A stretch of 61,684 bases of DNA, from the NCBI GenBank assembly GCA_937946835.1, contig CALFAV010000037.1, positions 1 to 61,684 of the forward strand, in the 5' to 3' direction. The notes under the pieces are model-generated. The model had not been told where the DNA came from and made no database searches. It saw only the letters and a list, made by a program, of their open reading frames with translations. Source of the stretch: an uncultured Verrucomicrobiae bacterium. GTDB taxonomy: Bacteria > Verrucomicrobiota > Verrucomicrobiia > Limisphaerales > J093. The position numbers and the translations under genes were made by a program. This document shows, piece by piece, positions 1 to 8,474 of the stretch (the stretch's first letter is position 1; each line of letters opens with the position of its first letter).

Positions 1-158
1 GGTCGTTGGACGGGGCGGTGGTGGTGCCGGCCTGGGCCGGGGCGGCCACGCATCTGGCGGTGCGCTGGCCGGGTCGGGGGGAGTGGCGGGAGGTGCGCCT
101 GCCGGCGGGGGCACGGGAGGTGGAGGTGCACCCGGACGGCACGGTGCGGGCCCGCTGA
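1..158 (+). CDS. C-terminal end of an unidentified protein (5' cut by window edge)
   Basis: An open frame enters from the left edge and ends at TGA 156-158, giving 51 visible residues. They are rich in V, A, R and W and look like alternating strands of a small beta-sandwich. A perfect hairpin follows 20 bases downstream. I do not recognise the family. GC bias and codon pattern match the neighbouring genes, so a real gene end is likely, possibly another polysaccharide-related exported protein given the gene that follows. Confidence 0.5.
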   Translation, partial: SLDGAVVVPAWAGAATHLAVRWPGRGEWREVRLPAGAREVEVHPDGTVRAR

Positions 159-177
159 GGGCAGGGTAGAGACGTGC

Positions 178-196
178 AGACGGGGTTGCCCCGTCT
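178..196 (+). terminator. Hairpin, probable terminator of the upstream gene
   Basis: AGACGGGG and CCCCGTCT form a perfect 8-bp stem with a TTG loop, 20 bases after the stop at 156-158. The run of T after it is very short, so intrinsic termination is plausible but not certain. Confidence 0.45.
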
Positions 197-289
197 TCAT
201 GGGCACGCCCCAAGGGCCCGGCCCGGGCCGTGGCTTGACCCCGTTGTCCGCTGCCGTCAGCTTACGCCGCGGAATTCCACGTATTTGCC

Positions 290-2812
290 ATGAAACCAGT
301 CAAACCTGCCGGCAGAACCAGCCGAGTTTTTCGGAGTGCGACCTGGCCCTCACTTGCCACTTTCCTGGTCATGCCATCTCTGGCCCCGCTGCTCCACGCC
401 GGGTCGCCCGGCCCGGTCACGGTGGTGACCACCCCGCCCACCGCGCCGGCCAACGCGCATTACGTGGGGTTCCGACCGCCGCTGTTGCCGGCGCCGTTGC
501 TCAAGCTGCCCGTGGGTGCGGTGCGCCCGGAGGGCTGGTTGTACCGCGTGCTGCGGCTGCAGGGCGACGGCTTCCACGGACACCTCACCGAGATCAGCAC
601 GTTCCTCAAAAAGGAGAACAACGCCTGGCTCAGTCCCACCGGCCGGGGCGAGCGCGGTTGGGAGGAAGTGCCCTACTGGTTGAAGGGCTTTCAGGACTGC
701 GGCTACCTGCTCGAGGACGAGCGCATGATCCGCGAGGCGAAACTCTGGATCGAAGGCGCCCTCGGCAGCCAGCAGCCGGACGGCTGGTTCGGCCCCGGCG
801 AGGAGCGCACCGGCGTGGCCACCGACCTCAAGGGCCGCGACGATCTCTGGCCCAACATGATCATGCTCTTTTGCCTCCAGTCCTACCACGAGCGCACCGG
901 CGACTGGCGGGTGCTCGAGCTGATGACGAGGTATTTCAAGTACCTCGCAGCGGTGCCGGAGGAGCGGTTCCTGGTGGGCTACTGGCCCAAGATGCGTGCC
1001 GGCGACCAGCTCTACAGCATTTTCTGGCTCTACAACCGCACCGGCGAGCCGTGGCTGCTGGACCTGGCCCACAAAACCCATCGTCACGCCGCGCGCTGGG
1101 ACACCGGCATCATCAACTGGCACAACGTCAACCTCGCCCAGGGCTTCCGCGAGCCGGCCACCTACTGGCTCTTGAGCCACGACCCGAAGCACCTCGCCGC
1201 CACCGAGCGGGTCTGGTCCGAGTTGCGCGCGCTCTACGGCCAGGTGCCCGGCGGCATGTACGGCAGCGATGAAAACTGCCGACCCGGCTTCACCGGCCCG
1301 CGCCAGGCCATCGAGACCTGCGGCATCGCCGAGGAAATGCTCTCGGACGAGATTCTGCTCGGGTTGACCGGTCACCTGCGCTGGGCCGACCAGTGCGAAA
1401 CCGTGGCCTTCAACAGCCTGCCCGCGGCGATGACCGCCGACCTCAAAGCGCTGCGCTACCTCACCGCGCCCAACCAGCCCCAGAGCGACCACGTCAGCAA
1501 AGCCCCCGGCATCCAAAATGGCGGGCCGATGTACTGCATGGACCCGCACGACCACCGCTGCTGCCAGCACAACGCCGGGCACGCCTGGCCGTACTTCACC
1601 CAGCACCTCTGGATGGCCACCGCCGGCAACGGACTGGCCGCGGTGCTCTACGCCCCCTCGCGTGTCACCGCCCGGGTGGGCGACGGCGTGGAAATCACCT
1701 TCCACGAAGCCACCCGCTACCCGTTTTCGGACACGATCGAATTCAAACTCCGCACCCCGCGGCCGGTGATGTTCCCGCTGTACCTGCGCGTGCCCGGCTG
1801 GTGCGAGCGCCCGGCCGTGCGGCTCAACGGGCGGGAGGTCACCCCTGCCGACGCCCGCCCCGGCACCTACCTGCGCCTGGAGCGCACCTGGACCGACGGC
1901 GACACCGTCACCCTCCGCCTGCCCATGCAGGTGCGGCTCCGCACCTGGACCACGAACCGTCGCACCGTCTCCGTGGACCGCGGGCCGCTGACCTACTCGC
2001 TGCAAATCCGGGAAAAGTATGTCCGCCACGGCGGCACCGACCGCTGGCCGGCCTGGGACATCTTTCCCGATTCGCCGTGGAACTACGGCTTGGAGTTGCC
2101 GGCGCACAATCCCTCGCGCGCCTTCCGGGTGGTCGAGTTGGCCTGGCCGGCCGATGACCAACCCTGGCGCTGGGACACCGCCCCAATTCAACTCAAGGCC
2201 CGCGGCCGACGCATCCCCGCCTGGACCCTGGACGCCAAGGGTCTGGTCCGCGAGGTACAGGACAGTCCGGTCCGCTCGACCGAGCCGGTCGAGGAAATCA
2301 CGCTCATCCCGATGGGCGCGGCCCGGCTGCGTATCAGCGCCTTCCCGGTCATCGGCTCCGGGCCGGAGGCGATGGAATGGTCGGCGCCGACGCCGGTCCG
2401 CGTGCGCGCGTCGCATTGCTGGGAGGCCGACAGTGTCGAGGCGGTGGCCGACGGCCTGGAGCCGCGGCACTCGAACGACCAGACCATCCCGCGCTTCACC
2501 TGGTGGCCCGAGAAGGGCAACACCCAGTGGATCGAACGCGTCTTCGAGCAGCCGCGGCGGGTTTCACAGGTGCAGGTGTACTGGTTCGATGACACCGGCG
2601 TGGGCGGTTGCCGCGTACCCGAGAGCTGGCGGCTGCTGTACCGGGACGCCAACGGCCGGTGGTTGCAGGTCGCGCCGTCCACCGCCTTCGGCGTGGACAA
2701 GGATCGCTACAACGTGGTGCCCTTCGCGCCGGTCACAACCGACGCCCTGCGGATCGAAGTGAAGCTCCGCGACGGCTTTTCCGGCGGCATCCTGGAATGG
2801 CGTGTGGAGTAG
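290..2812 (+). CDS. GH127-type beta-L-arabinofuranosidase (DUF1680), secreted
   Basis: This 840-residue protein has the glycoside hydrolase 127 fold signature and probably removes beta-L-arabinofuranosyl groups from plant glycans. A basic, then hydrophobic N-terminus (about 1-38) suggests export. The catalytic (alpha/alpha)6 barrel spans about 50-500. Known GH127 enzymes use a zinc-bound cysteine nucleophile. The matching residues here are E342 and C344 (E-T-C motif), the C424-C425 pair (R-C-C-Q-H) and a candidate acid/base E328. Beta-sandwich domains follow, and residues from about 690 resemble a discoidin-like carbohydrate-binding module. The first good ATG after the hairpin is used. A sugar-binding lipoprotein follows downstream on the same strand. 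Function is inferred from motif positions; exact specificity is not provable here. Confidence 0.85.
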   Translation: MKPVKPAGRTSRVFRSATWPSLATFLVMPSLAPLLHAGSPGPVTVVTTPPTAPANAHYVGFRPPLLPAPLLKLPVGAVRPEGWLYRVLRLQGDGFHGHLTEISTFLKKENNAWLSPTGRGERGWEEVPYWLKGFQDCGYLLEDERMIREAKLWIEGALGSQQPDGWFGPGEERTGVATDLKGRDDLWPNMIMLFCLQSYHERTGDWRVLELMTRYFKYLAAVPEERFLVGYWPKMRAGDQLYSIFWLYNRTGEPWLLDLAHKTHRHAARWDTGIINWHNVNLAQGFREPATYWLLSHDPKHLAATERVWSELRALYGQVPGGMYGSDENCRPGFTGPRQAIETCGIAEEMLSDEILLGLTGHLRWADQCETVAFNSLPAAMTADLKALRYLTAPNQPQSDHVSKAPGIQNGGPMYCMDPHDHRCCQHNAGHAWPYFTQHLWMATAGNGLAAVLYAPSRVTARVGDGVEITFHEATRYPFSDTIEFKLRTPRPVMFPLYLRVPGWCERPAVRLNGREVTPADARPGTYLRLERTWTDGDTVTLRLPMQVRLRTWTTNRRTVSVDRGPLTYSLQIREKYVRHGGTDRWPAWDIFPDSPWNYGLELPAHNPSRAFRVVELAWPADDQPWRWDTAPIQLKARGRRIPAWTLDAKGLVREVQDSPVRSTEPVEEITLIPMGAARLRISAFPVIGSGPEAMEWSAPTPVRVRASHCWEADSVEAVADGLEPRHSNDQTIPRFTWWPEKGNTQWIERVFEQPRRVSQVQVYWFDDTGVGGCRVPESWRLLYRDANGRWLQVAPSTAFGVDKDRYNVVPFAPVTTDALRIEVKLRDGFSGGILEWRVE

Positions 2813-2942
2813 CGCCGGCTGCCGGCCGGCGATACGGCAGACTACCAGTCTGCGCCACGCCAGCTCCCCGCCGGGCGAGGCGCCTGCCCCCACCGTAGTA
2901 GCAGCCATCCTGGCTGCCGTAGAGGGCGGCATCCTGCCGCCC
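2813..2942. repeat. Cluster of short hairpins of the stem-TCC-stem family
   Basis: Three perfect or near-perfect hairpins with three-base loops lie between two genes: 2837-2853 (GCAGACT, loop ACC), 2901-2917 (GCAGCCA, loop TCC) and 2924-2942 (GGGCGGCA, loop TCC). The spacers contain GATACG and CGTAGTAG. The last two have close counterparts at 52820-52868, so this is a dispersed family rather than a local terminator. Confidence 0.8.
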
Positions 2943-3065
2943 GGGGTCAGCGGCACCGTCGCAGCGGCACCCTACCCGATAGGGCCGCGCTGCGCCGCGG
3001 GCCTGACCTCTGGGCCCAACAACTGGGTCTTGTCGCCGCCGGCCTTCGGCCCCACCTTTGGGCGC

Positions 3066-4034
3066 ATGAAAACGTTCCCCGCGCTTCTGCTCGCGGCCAC
3101 GCTGTCGGCCCTCTGCACCGCCTGCAAAAAGACCCCGCCGGTCAGTTCGGCGGACACCCCCCGGGGCGGCGGCCCCGCCGGCAAGGTCTTTACCCTCGGC
3201 ATGAGCCAGTGCAACCTGGGCGAGCCCTGGCGGGTGCAGATGAACGCCGACCTCAAGGCCGCCGCCGATCAGCACCCGAACCTCCGGGTCATTTTCAAGG
3301 ACGCCCAGAACGACACGCTCAAGCAGCGCGCGCACGTCGAGGAGTTTGTCAGCGCGAAGGTGGACCTGCTCATCATCTCGCCCAAGGAAGCGGCGCCGCT
3401 CACCGAGCCGGTGGCCCGGGCGATGGCCGCCGGCATCCCGGTGATCGTGCTTGACCGACGGCTGCTCGGCACCAACTACACCTGCTTCATCGGCGCGGAC
3501 AACAAGAAGATCGGCCGCGCGGCGGGCGAGTGGATCAAACAAACCCTCGGCGGCAAGGGCCGGGTGGTCGAATTGAAGGGCCTCATGACCAGCACCCCCG
3601 GCCAGGACCGCCACGCCGGCTTTCGCGAGGGCATCGCCGGCTCCCAAATCGAGGTCATCTTCGAGGCGGACATGAAGTGGCTCGAACCCGAGGCCCGCAA
3701 GGAAATGGAGTCCGCCCTGGCGCGTTTTCCGCAGATTGACCTGGTCTATGCCCACAACGACCCCGGCGCGCACGGCGCGTGGCTGGCGGCCCGCGCCGCC
3801 GGCCGGGAGAAGCAGATCAAGTTCGTGGGCATTGACGCGCTGCCCCAGGAGGGCGTGGCCTACGTGCGCCAGGGCATCCTGGACGCCACGTTCGAGTACC
3901 CCACCGGCGGGGCCGAGGCCATCGCCACCGCGCTCAAAATTCTCCAGGGCGAGCGCGTGCCGCAGGAAATCACCCTCGGCTCGCGCCTGTTCACCCGCGA
4001 CAACGTGGACCGCGGCGGCCAACCCCTGCCCTGA
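3066..4034 (+). CDS. Periplasmic sugar-binding lipoprotein (ABC solute-binding, LacI/RbsB type)
   Basis: A 322-residue solute-binding protein of the Peripla_BP_4 class, which captures sugars for ABC importers. The ATG at 3066 is chosen because it starts directly at a lipoprotein signal peptide: K-T, a hydrophobic stretch, then C-T-A-C with C20 as the probable lipidated cysteine. In-frame codons further upstream run through the hairpin repeats and are not credible. The type-I binding-protein pattern is visible: V-D-L-L-I-I-S near 100, D-R near 130 and G-A-D-N-K near 143. The C-terminal lobe holds V-Y-A-H-N-D and F-V-G-I-D. No permease or ATPase is adjacent, so the partner transporter lies elsewhere or is shared. 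Confidence 0.82.
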   Translation: MKTFPALLLAATLSALCTACKKTPPVSSADTPRGGGPAGKVFTLGMSQCNLGEPWRVQMNADLKAAADQHPNLRVIFKDAQNDTLKQRAHVEEFVSAKVDLLIISPKEAAPLTEPVARAMAAGIPVIVLDRRLLGTNYTCFIGADNKKIGRAAGEWIKQTLGGKGRVVELKGLMTSTPGQDRHAGFREGIAGSQIEVIFEADMKWLEPEARKEMESALARFPQIDLVYAHNDPGAHGAWLAARAAGREKQIKFVGIDALPQEGVAYVRQGILDATFEYPTGGAEAIATALKILQGERVPQEITLGSRLFTRDNVDRGGQPLP

Positions 4035-4112
4035 GCCGGCCAACCGCGCCCGCGCTGACCCCGAAACCGACCCGGCCGGCCTCGCCCTTGGATTTCCACC
4101 CCGGGTGCCCGA

Positions 4113-4422
4113 GTGAATTGGCGGCGACTCCGCGCGGGCCCGACCGCCAGGGACGGCCGCCACGCAACCGGCCTTTCGCTGCGTGTGGCACCGGGGACCG
4201 GTCCTGCTGGGCGGCGCGGCATCGCTGGGTGAGGAAAGCCTGTCCGGGTCGGAGGTGCACTTTGTGTTTCGGAAGGAAAAACTGGCCGACCAACTGGGGT
4301 TCGGCACCCTGTTCAGCGCCCCCCTGGCTCAGGCACTGGCGGGGGAGCTGCCCCTGAAGCTGCTTGGCGAACACGAACTGCCCATGCGCAAAAGGACCGG
4401 GGAAAGTAGGTGCGGAAATTGA
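4113..4422 (+). pseudogene. C-terminal remnant of a nucleotidyl cyclase-like protein
   Basis: From GTG 4183 an 79-codon frame encodes R-G-P-V-L-L-G-G-A followed by S-E-V-H-F-V-F-R-K-E-K-L-A and ends L-L-G-E-H-E-L-P. This resembles the end of class III adenylate/guanylate cyclase domains, where a VN.A.R.E.LA segment is followed by a strand near LG...L.GF. The expected preceding strand (T-G-L-S-L-R-V-A) is present just upstream in another frame (4113-4190), which implies a frameshift near 4187. The catalytic half is missing. I read it as a decayed 3' fragment; family assignment by eye is uncertain. Confidence 0.35.
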
Positions 4423-4944
4423 CATACTTTTCCCCCGGCGCTGGCGCAGGTAGAAGCAAATGAACAACAGCTCCATGCCCTCGCCCCGGGAACGCGAGGC
4501 CGCCTTGTTCGCGCTGGCCGTCGAGAAGCCCGTTGCGGAGCGGGCGGCCTTCCTTCAGGCCGTCTGCGGCCACGACCAGGAGCTGCGCGCCCACCTCGAA
4601 GCCCTGCTCGCTGCCCACGAGCAGCCGGCTACGGCGCTGGATGTACCCACGCAACCCGCCCACCCCACCATCAAGCTCGATCTCGCCAACGCGCCTGACG
4701 AAGCCGTGGGTCAGACGCTGGGGCGCTACAAACTGCTGGAACGGGTCGGCGAAGGCGGCTGCGGCGTGGTGTACGTGGCCGAGCAGACCGAGCCAGTGCG
4801 GCGGCGCGTGGCCCTCAAGGTCATCAAGCTCGGCATGGACACCAAACAGGTCGTCGCCCGGTGCGAGGCCGAGCGCCAGGCCCTGGCGATGATGGATCAT
4901 CCGAACATCGCCAAGGTGCTCGATGCGGGCACGACGGGCGATCC

Positions 4945-5096
4945 CGACCGTAGCGCAGGTTTCCAACCTGCCGTATCGCCGATTTCCAATCGGCAGGGCG
5001 TGGCAAGTTCGGGCGCATCTGTTCCACTCAACGCTCCGCAGGCTGGAAGCCCCGCGATACAGCAGACTGGAAGTCTGCGCTACGAGCGCCAGATCC
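4945..5096. repeat. In-frame palindromic repeat insertion inside the kinase gene
   Basis: Relative to the usual kinase pattern (A-G-T-T...G-R-P-Y-F-V-M-E-L) about 150 bases are inserted. They contain hairpins 4955-4971 (GCAGGTT, loop TCC), 4978-4994 (GCCGATT, loop TCC) and, inverted, 5038-5055 (imperfect, loop GGA) and 5062-5078 (GCAGACT, loop GGA). GTAGCG and GTATCG spacers lie on the left and the complementary GATAC and GCTAC on the right. The two halves form inverted copies around a unique centre. The insertion has no stop codon and preserves the reading frame. Confidence 0.8.
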
Positions 5097-5612
5097 CCGC
5101 CGGCCGGCCTTACTTTGTCATGGAACTGGTGCACGGCATCAAGATCACCGATTACTGCGACCAGGAGAAGCTCGGCACGCGCGAGCGACTCGAGCTGTTC
5201 ATCAAGGTCTGCCACGCCATCCAGCACGCCCACCAGAAGGGGATCATCCACGTGACATCAAGCCCTCGAACATCCTGGTCACGCTGCACGACGGGGTGCC
5301 GGTGCCCAAGGTGATTGATTTCGGCATCGCCAAGGCGACGAAAGGCCGGTTGACGGACGCGACGGTGTACACGCAGTTGCACCAGTTCATCGGCACGCCG
5401 GCCTACATGAGCCCGGAGCAGGCGGAGATGGGCGGGCTGGACATTGATACGCGCAGCGACATCTACAGCCTGGGCGTGCTGCTCTACGAGTTGTTGACCG
5501 GCAGCACCCCGTTTGATGCCAGGGAACTGATGTCGCAGGGCCTGGACGCGATGCGGAAGACGATTCGGGAGAAGGAACCGGTGCGGCCCAGCACGAAGCT
5601 CAGCCAAATGCT

Positions 5613-5700
5613 CGTAGCCGCGGACGGCAGTCCGCGCCAATCCACTTCGGGTTTGGCGATCCCCACGGCGGAAGAGGTCAGCGCCGACTCACGTCGGCAG
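5613..5700. repeat. Second in-frame palindromic insertion in the kinase gene
   Basis: It begins with GTAGC and contains hairpins 5620-5635 (GCGGAC, loop GGCA) and 5683-5698 (GCCGAC, loop TCAC). It sits in the loop before the L-K-E-Q-I-H...G-D-L-D-W-I-V-M-K segment, where related kinases have a short variable linker. The frame is kept. Confidence 0.6.
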
Positions 5701-7238
5701 CGACGGTTGAAAGAGCAGATCCACCGCGTGAAGGGCGATCTGGACTGGATCGTGATGAAGTGTCTGGAGAAGGATCGGACGCGACGTTACGAGACGGCCA
5801 ACGGTCTGGCGGCAGATCTCAAACGACACTTAAACAACGAGCCGGTCCTCGCCCGTCCGCCCAGTGCCACCTACAAGTTTCGCAAAGCGATTCGCCGCAA
5901 CAAACTGGCTTTCACTGCTGCAGCCGCAGTGGCCGTGGCGCTGATTCTCGGTGTCATCGGGACGACCGTTGGCCTGCTCCGAGCGGAGAAACAACGGCTC
6001 GCCACGGGGGAAGCGCGGAGGCTGGCGGAACAGCGTTTCCAGAGCGCTCGTCGGTTCGTGGATGACGTGTTCAAGGAGGTCGAACCCGAGTTTTCAAAGC
6101 TCATTGGCGCGTCCAAAGCCAGGGAAGCCCTCGCGCGCATCAGTGTGACCTTTGTCGAATCGCTTGGCAATCCGGCGCAGTCCGACGAGGCGTTCCAGAC
6201 CGATCTGGCCAAACTTTATTCACGGCTCGCGGACTCGCTCGGAGGAGCTTACAGCGAGAACGCCTTGGCGGATTACGAATCGGTCTTGCGCTACGCCAAT
6301 CAATCACTGGCGCTGTGGCGCGAATTGGCCCGGAAAGACTCGTCGAACTTCGAGCGGGCGCGAATGGTCGGAAATCTCGAACGGTTCGTTGCGATCATCC
6401 TGCGGGAAATGGGCCGGTATGAAGAGGCAAAGCCGCTGTTACAGAGTTCGCTGAACCGGACCGAAGCCAACGCCAAGGTGGACCCAGACCCTGACAGAGC
6501 GACCAGAAGTCTGGCCATCGCACACTGGCACGCCGGTGGCGTTCTTGAGCACGAGAAGCGTTTCCAGCAAGCGTTGGAGGAGCATTATCTGCCTTACAGC
6601 AAGGCCTGGCTGGAGCGGCCAGTGGCTCGTCCCGTGGATTTCGGTACGGCTCATTATTGCTACATAGCCCATGGCGTGGTCGGAGACGCGCTGCTGGAAC
6701 TCGGACGTGCCGGGGAGGCGCTGGCCCATTTCGAGAAGTCATTCCAATGGGTGAAGATCAAACTGGAAATGGATTCAGACAACGCCCGGGCGGCGCGCGA
6801 CCGGGTCGGACTCTTGAGTTCCATCGGAGCGGCGCAACTGGCTCTCGGACAGACCGAACAAGGTGCGCAAAGTTTGGATGAGACAGACCGCCATGCGGAG
6901 GTGCTGGTGGCGCGCGACCCCGCGAACGGGCCGGTCCAGCTGCAGTTTATAGCTGCCCTTTAAGCCCAGGTCAAAGGCTTCGCCACCCAGGCGAACCTTC
7001 CCGGAATCAGTCCGGCACGGCAGGCGGAACTGTGGCAACGCGCCCTCCAGACGGTCGCTCGTTGCCAGGAACGCCTGGACTTGCCGGAGTTGCAGCGCAA
7101 CAAAGGCTCCCTGGAAACCCATGCGAAGAAACTCGCTCCAGCCATGCATGAGGCGCAAGCCGCCCTCGCGAGGATTGCAGCCACCGTCGGGCCAATTTCC
7201 CCTATGCCGGCAAAGGACAAACCGGAAACCAAAACCCC

Positions 7239-7300
7239 ATGAATCCAAACCGCGAAGCACTGCTTTTCGGCCGGGCGTTGACGAAACCAGCCGGCCGTTC
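7239..7300 (+). pseudogene. Truncated kinase 5' end (about 20 codons)
   Basis: ATG 7239 overlaps the stop of the preceding kinase pseudogene. It encodes M-N-P-N-R-E-A-L-L-F-G-R-A-L-T-K-P-A, which matches the leader at 9298 (M-N-P-D-R-E-E-A-L-F-A-L-A-L-T-K-P-A). Similarity stops near codon 20, next to the end of the minus-strand HEPN gene at 7305. The open frame that continues to 8096 is antisense to that gene pair and is not a kinase. Confidence 0.6.
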
Positions 7301-7304
7301 CCAT

Positions 7305-7760
7305 TCAGATCGTCTTCAATTGAGCCTCGACCCGATCATGAACGGCGGCCAGCACTTGAGCCACGTGCTCCACCCCCCGCATCCGCTCCCACTCGATTTG
7401 AAAACCGTAGCCGTGATGGCCGACGTGCCGGAAACGGCGGAAGGCGCCGAGTGGGCGGGCCAGCGCGTCATCGAACAGCGTGGGCAGTGGCGGTTGCCCC
7501 GGCGGGCAGAAGCGCTTGAACAGGTCCAGGTGCCAGTTCTCGCCCGCGGGCAGGGCGACACCGTAAAAGCGGCTCAGGCGTTTGAGGATGTTTTCGATGC
7601 CCGAGTAGAACTGGGCGAGGAACGCCGCGGCGGCGGTCTTTTCACGGACGGTCGGATCGCGTCCGGCCACGTCCCGCCGCAACGCTTCGAGTTCGTTCAC
7701 CACCTGGCGCAGCACGTCGAACTCGATCGCGACTTCGGCTTTCAGTTCATCCGCCGTCAC
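7305..7760 (-). CDS. HEPN-domain (HepT-like) toxin of a MNT/HEPN pair
   Basis: A 151-residue, mostly helical protein. It carries the HEPN RNase motif R-x4-H at R111-H116 (R-H-V-G-H-H), followed by G-Y-G-F. Known HepT-type partners of MNT nucleotidyltransferases are RNases that the antitoxin silences. The start is GTG at 7760. It overlaps the stop of the upstream nucleotidyltransferase by four bases (GTGA), so the two are translationally coupled in antitoxin-first order. The pair lies antisense to the surrounding kinase remnants, which suggests a late insertion. Family assignment rests on the motif, helical length and partner gene. Confidence 0.75.
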   Translation of the reverse strand: MTADELKAEVAIEFDVLRQVVNELEALRRDVAGRDPTVREKTAAAAFLAQFYSGIENILKRLSRFYGVALPAGENWHLDLFKRFCPPGQPPLPTLFDDALARPLGAFRRFRHVGHHGYGFQIEWERMRGVEHVAQVLAAVHDRVEAQLKTI

Positions 7761-8026
7761 AGGAGCACGCGGGCCCGATTTTCGATGAGCCGGGTGAAGG
7801 GCGTCGGGGGGTCGAGCGGCACCAAATCGAACGGAACACCCAGGGTTTCCTCCAGTGCCGACGCCAACTCGAAGAGCTTCCAGCCAGGCACCCCCGCGCA
7901 GGCCAGGTCCAGGTCGCGCGCCGCCGCTGGATTCTCCAGCCCGCTGCCAAAGAGCAGCAGGCGTGTGGCCCCGAACCGGCGGGCGACGCTGACGGCCTTC
8001 GCCAAAACATGTTCCAAATCGGTCAT
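7757..8026 (-). CDS. MNT-type minimal nucleotidyltransferase antitoxin (MntA-like)
   Basis: An 89-residue protein with the polymerase-beta nucleotidyltransferase motif: L-L-F-G-S at 23-28, then D38-x-D40 (A-A-A-R-D-L-D), a GS-x9-DxD arrangement. MntA-like proteins neutralise HEPN toxins by AMPylating them. ATG 8026 is chosen because it gives the usual small size and places the motif about 25 residues in. Longer in-frame starts run through a kinase remnant on the other strand. It overlaps the HEPN gene by four bases. Confidence 0.78.
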   Translation of the reverse strand: MTDLEHVLAKAVSVARRFGATRLLLFGSGLENPAAARDLDLACAGVPGWKLFELASALEETLGVPFDLVPLDPPTPFTRLIENRARVLL

Positions 8027-8092
8027 GGCAGAAACGTTACCACCGCGGCTCGAAACCGACAACGACCCGTTCGCAAATCGCGTTGGCTCACC

Positions 8093-8440
8093 ATGAAAAA
8101 TTCCGCGTCTGAAGAACACCTGTTCGGTCTCGCGCTTGCCATGCCCGCTGCCGAGCGCGCCGCCTTTCTGGACGGTGCCTGCCACGGCAATCCGGCCCGG
8201 CGCGCGCGGCTGGAAGCCCTGCTGGCCGCGGCCAATCACGAAGGCCGACGGGTGAACCTTTACGACGTGGCCAGCGGCCGCCGCCTCTATTCGTTGCCGG
8301 ACGAACCGATTGTGATCTGGTGGCTGGCATGGCATCCCGACGGCCGTCGCCTGGCTGTGGGGCGCGAAAACGGCGACATTTCGATCTGGAACCTGCCCGA
8401 GGTGGAAGCGGCCATCGCCCGGGCCGGGCTGGCCCCGTGA
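8093..8440 (+). pseudogene. Internally deleted kinase: leader fused to a WD40 tail
   Basis: ATG 8093 opens a 115-codon frame. The first 45 or so residues are the kinase leader (E-E-H-L-F-G-L-A...A-E-R-A-A-F-L, then R-A-R-L-E-A-L-L-A-A). It passes abruptly to N-L-Y-D-V-A-S-G-R-R and W-H-P-D-G-R-R-L-A-V-G...I-S-I-W, a last WD40 blade as found at the end of kinase-WD40 proteins. The kinase domain and earlier blades are missing. A short chimeric product could still be made, but the simplest reading is an internal deletion of a kinase-WD40 gene. Confidence 0.65.
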
Positions 8441-8474
8441 GGTCCAGCCGCAAGGGCAAAGGGATTCACTCCTC

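Larger units (their letters stand above)
4460..7242 (+). pseudogene. Ser/Thr protein kinase pseudogene (frameshift in HRD loop, internal stop, palindrome insertions)
   Basis: The first frame (4460-5250) gives a short leader (R-E-A-A-L-F...AERAAFL), the glycine loop G-E-G-G-C-G-V-V, V-A-L-K-V-I-K and P-Y-F-V-M-E-L. At 5250-5251 one base is missing inside H-R-D: the sequence reads CAC-GTGACATC where CAC-CGT-GAC is expected. The rest ([23 protein letters not shown]) continues in another frame to TAA 6961-6963. After that stop the same frame stays open for 92 more codons to TGA 7240-7242, with similar composition. A membrane helix lies near 5895-5970 and a TPR-like helical region follows. Two palindromic insertions (4945-5096, 5613-5700) keep frame. 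Three kinds of lesion in one gene argue for true decay, although the single-base loss could be an assembly error. Confidence 0.85.

Noticed and set aside
350..2470. A 706-codon minus-strand open frame opposite the arabinofuranosidase
   Set aside because: It is rich in R, G, A, H and Q with no family pattern, as expected for the antisense of a GC-rich gene; the plus-strand frame has clear GH127 motifs.
2813..3065. Longer start for the sugar-binding lipoprotein
   Set aside because: The extra codons cross palindromic repeats; the ATG at 3066 begins directly with a lipoprotein signal peptide.
7301..8096. Continuation of the kinase leader at 7239 as a 285-codon gene
   Set aside because: After about 20 codons the frame is simply antisense to the HEPN/MNT genes and has no kinase pattern.
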